Below are positions 28,417 to 47,360 of a stretch of 64,000 nucleotides of DNA, one piece after another. The stretch's first letter is position 1. The number at the start of each line of letters is the position of its first letter. The notes under the pieces are model-generated. The model searched no databases, had not been told where the DNA came from, and was given only the letters and a program-made list of their open reading frames with translations. Position numbers and translations under genes: made by a program. The stretch spans positions 1 through 64,000 of the forward strand of contig CAVNZM010000011.1 of assembly GCA_963693365.1 (NCBI GenBank), given 5' to 3'. The stretch is from Amoebidium appalachense. Its lineage: Eukaryota > Ichthyosporea.

Positions 28417-29071
28417 CTCAGCCCGGTACACAATGTGGGACGTGGCCATGGTGCACCCACATGGCGTCAGCCCCCAGGCTGGCCCTGGGCCTAAGCAGAA
28501 AAATATAGCACAGTGCTGGCGGGCCCAGCACATAAGAAAGGCCGCATGGTCAAGGATGTTTGCACTACAGTGCTTGCAGCGTCTTTCTGCACCAATCGGA
28601 GCAAGGCAGGTCTTTGGGATGCAATTGGCTGGCGACGTGACTTTCTGAGCAAAGCAAACGATTCCTATATAGATTTCCCATTACCGACCAAAATCTGCTT
28701 GGTGCAGAAAGACGGTCCAAGCACAGTAACACATGTTGGCTTGTGTGCTACCGCTATATCTGGCGTGCATGTGTGGCGTGTTGGTCCATTTGTACACATT
28801 AGGATTAATATTTATTCGTGTACACACGGTGCTTGTAGAGAGTGCCCTGCATGGTGCTTTACTGCCTGCCTGCAGGCCTTGCACCAATGCGCATGTGCAC
28901 TGTGGTGTGTGCTGCTACAGTGAATTTAGGCTGAGTTGTTGGTGTTCGATCTACCGTGCTTGTGCCAAACCCACTGGCCTCGTACTCACCTTGCAGACTT
29001 CTTATTTATTAGTGCTGCAGCACCCTAGCCGCGACCAGAGACCACTAATGCTGCAGCACCAGTAGGTACCA
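28417..29071. other. Convergent intergenic gap
   Basis: Between the stop of the TPR gene and the stop of the minus-strand IBtk-like gene. It has no repeat tract and no supported gene. A short CACTAGTGCTGCAGCACC-type duplication (29008-29090) overlaps the IBtk stop codon. Confidence 0.5.
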
Positions 29072-36558
<7,487 letters not shown>

Positions 36559-37042
36559 GGTCGTGGCTGGCAGCGTTTGCTGCAGGCCTGTGCGCGGGGG
36601 AGAAGACTCAGCTGTGTGGCGTGTGTGGTGTAGGGTGTGTGGTTGAGGGTGCGTCTGTGTCCATGGTTGCTTGGGGAAACAAAACTGGCCTGGTGGGCGG
36701 CAGACGCAACACTTTGTAACCATCCGCCAGCCTTGCAGATCTGGCCCTGTGATTGGCTTATTGAACAGCTAATCATAGCCCGGGCCTGCAGCACACATGA
36801 ACTCGGAGTGCTCCGAGACTCACTGGGAAGTAAATACTACTAATAAGGAAGTCAACATGACTCAACCAGATTTGCCGATAAATTTTGTATGACACACACA
36901 CGCACGCACGCACGCACAGTGTTGCACACACGAATGCACGCACGCACGCACGCATACACACACACACACACACACACACACATAGTGCACACACGCGCGC
37001 GCACGCGTACGTGGCACACGCACAAACACACAGTGTACACAA

Positions 37043-37095
<53 letters not shown>

Positions 37096-37211
37096 TCTAG
37101 ACACACACACACACAAACACACACATGTGCACACATACACACACATCGTACACACACGCGCGCGCGCGAACACACACACACACACGCACACACACACACA
37201 CACACACGCAT

Positions 37212-37242
<31 letters not shown>

Positions 37243-37300
37243 CACACACACACATGTACACACACACATGTACACACACACACACGCACATGGACACACA

Positions 37301-37359
<59 letters not shown>

Positions 37360-38034
37360 GTACGCACCTCCACACAAAGACAAAATATTCGCACACATGT
37401 ACACACCGTAAACGGTAATTCATGAATGCACCGTGGTCACACTAGTATACAGGCACACAGGGAGAGACACACACGCTTGCACACACCCCATATTGTGGCG
37501 CCACAAGCTGCGCATGCAGTTAAAAAAATACACACACACCCACATGCCCACACACACAACACGTACACACACACTCACTCACGCACGCGCACGCGCACAC
37601 ACGTACACACACACACACACACCGTCACACACACACACGTACACATACATGCACACACACGTGGCACCGTGGCACACACATTGGCACACATCACGCCGAC
37701 ACTGGTACATGCCATCATTGAAATGCATGTACAAACTCACACAGTCACGTCACCTAAAATTAGTAACACATGTACACAAAGTGGCACACTTTACACCTTG
37801 GCACGTTCAAATATATGGTTGCTCGCAGTGTCGCCACCGTGGCAGTTGCAATTCATAATCGATTGCTCAGTACTGTCACTAGTGACACGTGCTGGGCACC
37901 GGGCCAACCCGGTTCTTCCATTGGTAAACAAAAGTAACCTGCAGTGGCTCAGTTATGGTGAAACCGGCGCCGACGGGGGCAGTGGCGAGATGGTGACACC
38001 GGCGCCGAGGGGGCAGTGGCGAGGGAGGGGGGGG

Positions 38035-38072
<38 letters not shown>

Positions 38073-39383
38073 GAAGGAGAGGAGGACCAAGTCCCTGTGA
38101 CGTCCGGGTGTATATAACAAACTGAAAACTTCGAATTCCGCTGGATTCCCTTTAAAACTTGGCAATCACCCTGCGTCCGATCCCTAGAACAGCAGCTCTC
38201 GCCTGCAACATATACGGATAAAGCCAATCATAATCTGGCGTCCATACTCATACAGAATAAGGTGAAGTGCAGACGTTCTGCAGGTGACTTGTCGCCATCG
38301 ACCTTAATACATATGTCATCGCTAAGTCAGGCTTGGCCATTGAATATCAAAGAAAAGCCAGCTGTTTTATGCTGACCCACTATTCGTTGGTTAACCTTTT
38401 CCGGCATAATAAAAAACGAAAAGGAAACCGCTGTGTTTGGCAGTCAGTGACAGTCCCTCCCCCTCCCTCCCCCCCCCAACCCCCCTCCCCCGCCCCCCTT
38501 CCCCCTTCCGTGTCGGGTTGAACATTTTTTGCTCCGGATCTCGACAGCTGCGTCCGTCTAAGATTTCATGTATACCGTACACAGACGTGTGTGGTGTGTG
38601 CAGTGTATATATACATTGTGCCGGTTACTGGGTGGACGTTGTGCTTGTGTGTGCCTGCATGTATCTCAGTCCGTGTGTGCCTGCATGTATCTCAGTCCGT
38701 GTGTGCCTGCATGTATCTCAGTCCGTCTGTGCCTGCATGTATCTCAGTCCGTGTGTGCCTGCATGTATCTCAGTCCGTGTGTGCCTGCATGTATCTCAGT
38801 CCGTCTATGCCTGCATGTATCTCAGTTCATGGTGTGAACCTACATACATGTACAGTATATCAGTGTGTGTGTGCCTGCATGTGGTAGTCTGTGTATGCTT
38901 GCATGGGGTAGTCTGTGTGTGCCTGCATGTGGTAGTCTGTAAATGCCTGCATGTGGTAGTCTGTGTGTGCCTGCATGCTTAATAAATTTCAGTCTGTGCG
39001 GAGCACCATGTATCCAACACGTCATGCATATGCCTGTGCACTGTGGCATATGGGTGTTGGTGTGCCAGTGGGCGTGGCTGTGGTCGTTCCACTCCCCGGC
39101 TGCGGTATGCATTGACGTTGGCCACTGATGGCCTGTTGGGTGCCCAGTGCACGTGCTGGTGTGGGTCTTTCTTTAAATTATTCTTTGGATCCCGAGCAGT
39201 CTAAGGGTGTGTGCACTTGCAGGCACCACGTGGGGGTGGCAGCGTGCACGAGACGGTGTGGTGAGGCTAGGGTGAGGGTGTGGGGTTTTCAAAAAAGGTG
39301 GGGTCCATCGGGGGGGGTGTCGAGGCAGGCCAAGGCCAAGGGCTGACATATGCTCTGACATGGATATTGTGTTAAGGGTTGAA

Positions 39384-39422
<39 letters not shown>

Positions 39423-40161
39423 CTTCGTGGTTCGCTTTTTATCTTTTTGTTGTTGTTGGGTAACATGATGGACAGGACGGTGTGTGTTGTGGGCTGGGAA
39501 GGGCAGTTGCTGCCTGGTCGTATGCCCACGAGGGAAGCAAATTCAGCTTGTACGGGCAAGTGGCTGGGCAGGAGGCCGGAGGGAGGACTGGCAGCTCGTG
39601 TCTGGCCTTGGCCCACAGGACCCACTTGGGGCTTGGAATGGGTAAGAAGAGCGGGGAGTGGCTGGGTGGTGGATGGTTGTCGGGGGTGATGGTGGCGACG
39701 GGGGAGAGGGTGTGGGTGGGTTGGGGGGGGGGGGGGGGGGGAGGGGGGGGGGGGAGGGGGAGGGGCAGAGGGGGGGGGAGATCAAGGACAGTGGTTTCTT
39801 TGGTCAGTTTACTGATCTTTTTCAATGTCTTCTCCTCGGTGTCTGGGTGTCATCAAGGCACACCGTCCAACTGTCATATATATGCCTTGTGTGTATCCGT
39901 GTTCGTGCTTTCTGTATTTGTGCTCCGGTGCATCATGTGCCCGTCCTGCATGTGTGGTGTGACTGTGCCTGCATGGGCCTTCATACGTACGCCTCTTCAT
40001 GCGTTTTTACATTCTCGCCTTTACGCCTACATACCGGGCAGTCTACTCCGGTGCATCATGTGCACGTCCTGCATGTGTGGTGTGTGCCTGCATGGGCCTT
40101 CATACGTGCGCCTCTTCATGCGTTTTTACATTCTCGCCTTTACACCTACATACCGGGCAGT
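36559..40161. other. Repeat-rich intergenic interval
   Basis: An inverted CCAAT box (ATTGG 36752-36756) lies 195 bp before the IBtk ATG. The rest is CA/CGCA tracts (36895-37360, 37530-37680), two tandem copies of a GGCGCCGA(C/G)GGGG unit near 37965-38020, a G run (38030-38070), a TATA-like TGTATATAAC (38111), a 26-bp minisatellite (38650-38830) and G runs at 39386 and 39723. No supported gene. Confidence 0.55.
38650..38965 (+). repeat. 26-bp minisatellite
   Basis: About seven copies of GTGCCTGCATGTATCTCAGT plus CCGTGT, passing into a related TGCCTGCATGTGGTAGTCTG unit repeated about five times. Confidence 0.9.
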
Positions 40162-40166
40162 CTACT
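39905..40166. repeat. About 120-bp tandem duplication abutting a stop codon
   Basis: Two near-identical copies, each containing GCCTTCATACGT, CATTCTCGCCTTTAC and ACCGGGCAGTCTACTC. The first ends near 40050 and the second near 40166. The second copy includes the TAG stop of the small phosphoprotein gene. Confidence 0.85.
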
Positions 40167-40659
40167 CTGTGTCTGTGATGGCGCTCAGGCTGGCCTTCCT
40201 TCTGCAGTTGTCCAGCTCTCGCCTGAACCGTGTGTGGTCTTCCACCTCGGCCGGCAGGTTGGGCAGCGACCAGCGCCGTGCCACGGCCAACCCTCCGCCC
40301 AGTGACTGTGGCGGCATGGCCAGGCCCAGCGTGTGCCTGCGGGCCAGCATGTGCGGGCTGGTGCGGTGTGCTGCAGGGTCCGAGTGCCTGCGCGGGCCGG
40401 TCGCCTCACTGTCGCTGTTGGCGCGCGGGTCGTCCGGGGGCTCGCTGGGGGCCTCCTGTATGGCCGTGAGGTTGGCCGGCGACGAGTGGCTGCGGCAGCG
40501 GTTGCGCGGTGGCGGCGGCGCGGTGGTGGGCTCGACCCAGCGCTCGACAAAGCGCTCGCGGCTGTCCGGCTGCTGCTGCGGCCCGGCCAGGCTGTGGGCC
40601 AGCGCTCCGCCCAGCTCGTCGGCCAGCAGCCCGACCGGCAGCGCCTGCGGGCTGGCCAT
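40162..40659 (-). CDS. Small Arg/Ser-rich protein with 14-3-3 motifs
   Basis: An intact single-exon frame of 165 aa with strong GC3 coding bias; ATG at 40659, TAG at 40164-40162. No recognised fold. Its striking feature is five R-x-x-S/T sites: RSHSSP (56-61, exactly the mode I 14-3-3 form R-S-x-S-x-P), RRHSDP (90-95), RRHT (107-110), RRWSLP (128-133) and RKAS (154-157). Three have Pro at +2. The rest is Pro/Ala/Glu-rich and probably disordered. No signal peptide or membrane span. An inverted CCAAT box (40847-40851) lies about 190 bp upstream of the ATG. Likely a kinase-regulated scaffold or 14-3-3 client; upstream exons are possible but not seen. Confidence 0.6.
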   Translation of the reverse strand: MASPQALPVGLLADELGGALAHSLAGPQQQPDSRERFVERWVEPTTAPPPPRNRCRSHSSPANLTAIQEAPSEPPDDPRANSDSEATGPRRHSDPAAHRTSPHMLARRHTLGLAMPPQSLGGGLAVARRWSLPNLPAEVEDHTRFRRELDNCRRKASLSAITDTE

Positions 40660-42747
40660 GGCCGTGCCACGCAGCCGGGCGCAAGGGCCCTGCGTGGCCC
40701 CACGGCCAGCGCCAGGCGCGGCGGTGGAGGAGGGAGCACGGAGGCAGTGTGGGCCCGAAACACACGGACTTCCACAGGCGGGTGCTGAAGGAATGGGGAT
40801 TTCTGATGCTCGCGTGGTGTAGGTAGAGTCTGTTTACGCCGCAGCACCAATCTCAGAGCAGGTGCTGACACGCACAATGCATAGCACGCCTAGCTGGGTC
40901 TGCGTGTGTGCTCATTCTTCACTAGAAACTCTACTTGCACGTCCAACCGGGTGGTGTGAAAGTGACGCACAGGTGTGGAGGACCACCAACTTGAACCGTT
41001 TTATTGCCGGTGACGTAACTGTCTCCCTACACCTCAGGCCCAAGTTTATGCCAACCGCCAACTGCGTGGGACTTGCTTCCGACACACTTAGAAAACCCTC
41101 AGGAGACCAAAATCTCTAATATATTATAAACTGAAACATATTAGAGGTTGATTGCTTTGGTTGTATGTGGTGTTTTTAGCGCTTTTATTATGGCCATACC
41201 TGTTTATAAAACCCTCCTAGTGTGCGGTCTAAGTCGTCTGAATGAAATCTGGCGGAGTGCCGCCTACGTTTTTTATCTTTTTGGATATGCACCAATCAGA
41301 TGCTGAGTGAGTGAGCCATCTGATTCGGATGCTAAACGGGCCAAAACAATCTGGTGTTTCTTTAAGTCCCATCACCTTTGCCTCTTGTCTTGGGCGTAAG
41401 CTTGCGGAACTATAGGGAAATAATATATGCTAGAAGATACTATAAAAATATTCCATGAAAGAGCGGCTCGATATCGCAGAGATTCTGCCAAGTCATTTCT
41501 ATATTTGTATGTCGAAGGCCCAGGATAGCACCTCGATCTTTCAGGGCCGACATGGCCCACACCTGCCCCCGGCTCGAATCGTTCCGATACTGCGGGTACT
41601 TTTTGTGAGGCTCAGTCAGGTAACGGGCCACTGGCGAGCAAACTTTCAAAGTCATCCCCGGACGTCTTTTTGATTCTCTCTACGCACTCACCACCATCAC
41701 CACATGTACACGAATTAGCCCTTAAATTTCACGAGCACATCACCCGCCTGTCCGCTTGTGCCCCGGACCACCCGCTCTTCCGGCTACACGCATCCCCGCC
41801 GGACTCGCCCCTCTACCTCTTCCCTTCCACATCGTCTCTGCCCATTGTCGAGCGTTATGCGGACTCAGTGGCTGGCGACATCACCGGAGGTACGGCTAGA
41901 TCATAGTGTGAATATGAATAGTTTCAAGTCTATGATAGACATCTTTTTACTCTACGTGTTGAGTCCCTTCCTGTGTTAACGTTAGGACCGCAAAAACACC
42001 AACTACTAGTAGCATATATGGCGGATACGGTTAGAGAGTCTCGTTCCTACTACATAGATTCGTTTATTCGTAATGTGGTGTGGTGTAAAAACGCAAAGAT
42101 GAATATGGCTTGGCGGTGTAATCGGTTTCTGGTGTCTCCTGCTCGTATGTGTAATATGTGTGGGGGGGGCGGTTTACTCGCGGATGCATATCCGAGTATC
42201 AATAAGTGTAACCTGTTAGCTAACGTAATAGAACCGGAGGTTGTGGGCGGTCTTCTTCTCTTTTCTCCCTCTCTCTCTTCCTCAATATATCCGTTTTAAA
42301 ATGACTATCCTATAGCTAGATCACCTTATTAATGCTGCACAGTATGATATTGTGATACGGTGCCTTAACTTTCTTTCGGAGCTACCGATACTAGCCTCTG
42401 CTTACCCATAATATGTACTATAGTAGGGGTGTCGTATACTACGATGGCGCTAATTGTTGCCTAGCATATGTTTTCCCGAGCAGCAAGGAGGCAGCGTGGA
42501 GTGAATGTGGAGGCAACATGAGGTCGTTTCATTCTTTCTGCATTCCAAGACGTGCATTAGATAAGGTTTTGATTTGTGATTGGTTTCTTTAGGGAGCTTT
42601 ATCCTGAGTTTTGGAGCCAACAATGACGTTGGTTGCAGACTTGCCAAATTGGTAAATGTACGCTCACAGGGGATTGGTTAGAAAAAATGTTAGTTGGTTT
42701 TGATTGGTTTTGGTTAGGGATTTCCGATTGGCTAGTAAGTTACCTAA
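40660..42747. other. AT-richer interval, possible retroelement relic
   Basis: No intact gene. A 78-codon frame at 41670-41906 reads HELALKFHEHITRLSACAPDHPLFRL, which is reminiscent of the region C-terminal to reverse transcriptase in LINE-type elements. The neighbouring 41973-42299 frame has a CNMCGGGG patch. Neither has flanking retroelement domains. Confidence 0.3.
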
Positions 42748-43060
42748 GGGCCTGTTTGGCAACGCGGGTTAGTGTAATCTGGATTTCGGGGGATATCTGG
42801 ATATCAAAATCGAGATCCAGATTATGCTGCAGAATCCGGATCTCAGCCGAAACCTGGGTTAAGCCGGGTAGATAACCCATGGATGCCAAACAGCCCACGT
42901 ACGATTTCGGGTTAGATTTGCTCTGCAGCTGTCACGCTGTTCATCACCGGTCGGTGACTTGCAATTGCAGACCCGCTACACATATACACCATAGTGATAA
43001 GCAGTAATAAACCACGAAAGTGCTGAGTTGTATACGGTTTTATTTGAGACACTCACCATG

Positions 43061-43291
43061 TATGCAGCCCGGAACATAGCCGTTTTGGCTGCGATTGCAG
43101 CCTTGACCAATAGCCCAGAGCTCAAAGAGCTCAAAGAGCCCTGTCGTACTTCCCCGCTCAGTGGTAGAGAGTATGTGCAAGAACTGCTTGGCACAGCTCA
43201 CGAGACAAGGGTGAACGATGTCCTACGCGTGAGTCCATATGTTGCAAGGGAGTTAATTGAGAAGTTGGCTCCATTCATTGAAGACTGTTGA
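43061..43291 (+). pseudogene. Harbinger transposase, N-terminal fragment
   Basis: Reads an N-terminal segment with VNDVLRVSPYVARELIEKL, the helix-turn-helix-like part preceding the catalytic domain in Harbinger transposases. It then stops (TGA 43289-43291) directly before a 103-nt CA tract. A possible donor CGC/GTGAGT lies at 43228-43231. The catalytic centre expected next (DGTH, DxGY-type motifs) is absent from the following 900 bp. Confidence 0.5.
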
Positions 43292-43910
<619 letters not shown>

Positions 43911-44188
43911 CACATGCACAGAGAGAGTGGATAGGGAGAGAAAAAGAGAGATAGATAGTTTACACATCCAACCTGAAGGTCGTGCGCGCATGCACAAACA
44001 CCTACACAGACTCACGTGTACAAATACGCACACACACATGCGTCCGCGTGTGCCCGCACGGGTCATGCCCGCGTGCACACACTAAACGAACATGCACACA
44101 CACAAACAGCCACGCGCACACACACACTGTCATATTGATGTTGAAGTGTCTGGTGTTGTCTATTCATGTGTCGTGTTCTAGTCCTCAG

Positions 44189-44852
44189 AATGCGAAGGAG
44201 TTATTCAACCTGAGGCATGCCAAGGCGCGGGTGGTCATTGAGCGGTTCTATGGTATGCTGAAAAACCGCTTTCAGATACTCCAGAAAGCCACCAACTACT
44301 GTCCTAAGATGCTCTCGAAGATCATTCTTGTGTGCTTTCTACTTATGAACTTTATAAAAAAGCACAACGCGGAGGAGCATGGCCACTACTCAGACGAAGA
44401 GCAGCACAACTTGCCTACACGTGGTAAGTCTTTGGTTGCATTTGGTTTTGTTTCTCTTCCTCTACCAGTTTTTCAGTTATTTTTGTTTTTATTTTGTTCT
44501 CTGGTTTTGTGGTGGGCAACGGGTCAAGATGGGTTGGAGTGTGCGTCTGCACGTTTTTTTGATGTGGTTTTTGTGGTGTGACTGATATTGCTCGAGTTGG
44601 GATGGAGTGTGCCTCTGAGCGGCGGCAGCGTTGTTGGTGTGTGTGGGGAACCAGGGGAAAGGAGGGGGTGGGTAGGGGGATGATTTATAAGACTGTATGC
44701 TTGATGTAAAGGCCTTGATGTTTTTTAACTCTGTGTTAGGCAGGGGCAACCAAAACCAACAAGAAGACGAGGCAGAGGCAGATGCCAGAAGAGATCAAAT
44801 TGCTGCAGCTATGTGGGTTGACTACACGAGCAGGGCACAGGGTGCCTGGTGA
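44189..44852 (+). pseudogene. Harbinger transposase, C-terminal exons
   Basis: Two exons, 44189-44423 and 44740-44852, join in phase across a GTAAGT...TTAG intron. The first reads ELFNLRHAKARVVIERFYGM and LKNRFQIL, a hallmark of the end of the DDE domain (the E-containing block), then LVCFLLMNFIKKHN. The second ends RRDQIAAAMWVDY, a typical Harbinger C-terminus, and TGA. The splice sites look intact although the core is missing upstream, so the gene was spliced before the deletion. Confidence 0.7.
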
Positions 44853-44902
44853 ATAGTAAATGAGCACTGAATCGTGCAGTGACATGTGTCCGTCCCGTCC
44901 CC

Positions 44903-44938
<36 letters not shown>

Positions 44939-45676
44939 AAAGAAAGATAGTAGGTAAAAGAAAAGAAAAAAACTGCACACACACACACCTTTCTGCACAT
45001 GATGTTGCAAAGGTCATTCTGAGTACTTTTGTATTCCTACTAATGCTGCACCAGGCGGCGAGGCCGAACACTAAAACAATGATTTCAAACGGTGATCACT
45101 ACATCATACTCACTTCTACACGTAAAAGATGTTTCTTGCACTATCCCCCCGCCCACACCATGACAAAAAAAAGAAAGAAAAAAAAAGAAAAGAAAAAAAA
45201 AAGAAATTATAGGGCCTCTTAATATCCACGAGCCTGCTCAGCCACTTTCGAGTTCAGAAACGCCAACCGCCTATTTGGCTCCATCACACACATCACTCGA
45301 GCATACTTTTCTTCAGAAAGAATGTTAGCAAACAAGCCACAAGTTTGGTTTGGCGCCCTTTCAACAATCCTTTTTTGGCCACTTCAAACTATCGACGATT
45401 GGTGCAAAAGGACACCATATATAGTTCCATAAAATGAACATTCATTGGGTCGGACATTCAGGACCTGAAAGGATTTCGCGCTAATCCACCTCCCGAGGTG
45501 GATTAGTGGAATCCAGATTACGGCCATGTCCGAGGGGTTTGAAACCCAGATTTACGTGACCGGATCTGGCCGTCTGTTTGGCAGCGGCTGGATTTTGAGA
45601 TTTGGATTTAGCGCTAAACCCAAAATCGCCCGTAATCCGGATTTAGGACCCTAAACCCGGGTTGCCAAACAGGCCC

Positions 45677-45973
45677 TTAGATATATAAACGGATCACACG
45701 TTTTGACTCAGTTTTGTCTTTTCAAGTCAGTGTGACCGTGGTTAGTTATAGAGGAAAATTCGGCAGAGAGAGGTGAGGGTTTAGTCGTTTGGTTAAAGTG
45801 GGGTTTGGTGGCTGTCTTGTTAAGCAGCACAACCTCCTTTCGATAACTGAATAGCGTCTACCTCTTTGTGCTGGGTTTTTCGTTCCCACCCTCCGATCCC
45901 TAGATAGGTATAAGGGGGCATCTCCGGCCATTGTGGTTGGATTTGCTGTTCCCTTGGCTAGGTATAGTGCATC

Positions 45974-46005
<32 letters not shown>

Positions 46006-46476
46006 TACACACACACACACACACAACACACACACACCACACACACACGATGGTGGCGCTTTAAATTAAAGTTTTAAGTTTTATGTTTAAAAATTTATTT
46101 GTGTTATTATATGCAGTGGACAGGAATGGTTTTGCCTACATATGTGCCCAAAACTGTAGTTTTTTTTCCGCATCGGCAAAACAAACCCATGATCATTACC
46201 CAATCACATTATCCATAGACGCACCGATACCAATCTCGCGAATCTGCTATTCCCGTGCCCCCTCCCCCCCTTCCTCCAATCCGATACTCCTCCCCCCTCC
46301 CCCTTTCACCGATGCCCAAAACTATATGTCACTAGCTGCATTTGATTGGCTGCGCTGGAAAACACAGTAGGCCGTCGAGTGTGGCTGGGCGGCGGCCCCC
46401 GGCAGTGTCCACGCAATAAAAAGTGTGTAAACAAAACTTTCAAAGTTTGTCCGAGTTCTGTGTGGCGGCATTGAGG
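45677..46476. promoter_or_regulatory. 5' flank of the membrane-protein gene
   Basis: Contains a (CA)n tract (45977-46048) and an inverted CCAAT box (TTTGATTGGCTG, ATTGG 46345-46349) about 130 bp before the ATG at 46477. No TATA box was seen near the start. Confidence 0.4.
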
Positions 46477-47193
46477 ATGGAGCTGTGGCTGCTTTTTTTT
46501 GCGCTGCTGGCCGCCGTGCTGGGGCCCATCGTGGCCGTCATGCGCCGCGACTTTGCCAAGCCCGCACTGCTGGCCCACGCAGCCTTGTCACGCGAGAACA
46601 ACCCGCCATACATCCTGGGGCTGGTGGGTGTGCACTGCGGGCTGTACGGGCTGGTGCGCGGGCTGGTGGTGGTGTGTGAGTGGAAGCACAACGCAAAGAG
46701 CACGGCGCAGCACAAGGAGGACCTGTTCCGCCTGATGCTGCTGACCGTCGTCATAGCAACCGTGGCGCGCGCACAGCACCGGCTGCACGAGCACGGCCAC
46801 AGCTACGTGGGGCTGGTGGCCTACTACGCCCTGGCCTACAGCTGCATATTCCAGGTGCCTGCCTGCCCCGTGCATGTGCTCTTGCACACCCAGCGGCCTC
46901 GCGCCACAAACCAGCTGACATACGTCTCACGCCAAATTTTGTTTCTAACCTGCTCTAGTTTAGCCTTGGTCCTGCTTAATCCATCCCTTCGTCCGTCTCC
47001 CCCTCTGTTCCTCTCCTCACTCTATTCCCCTTCCCGCTCTATTCCCCTCGCCCTTCTCCCCCCGCTGTGCTTTTTTTGCTGGTAATCCTTCTTCCTTGCC
47101 CTGTTGTTAAATTTGAACAAACGAACACACTGCAAGTACACCAGGCCCCTCCCCCACACACACATAGACATGCACCCACTGGCAACACACGCC

Positions 47194-47263
<70 letters not shown>

Positions 47264-47322
47264 ACTAAACACACACTCACACGCACACATATATACACAT
47301 ACATGCTTATTAGGTTGCACAC

Positions 47323-47360
<38 letters not shown>

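Noticed and set aside
38090-38270. TGTATATAAC segment followed by a TGGCGTCC word, considered as an LTR and primer-binding site
   Set aside because: No second LTR, no clear TG...CA ends and no retroelement coding downstream.
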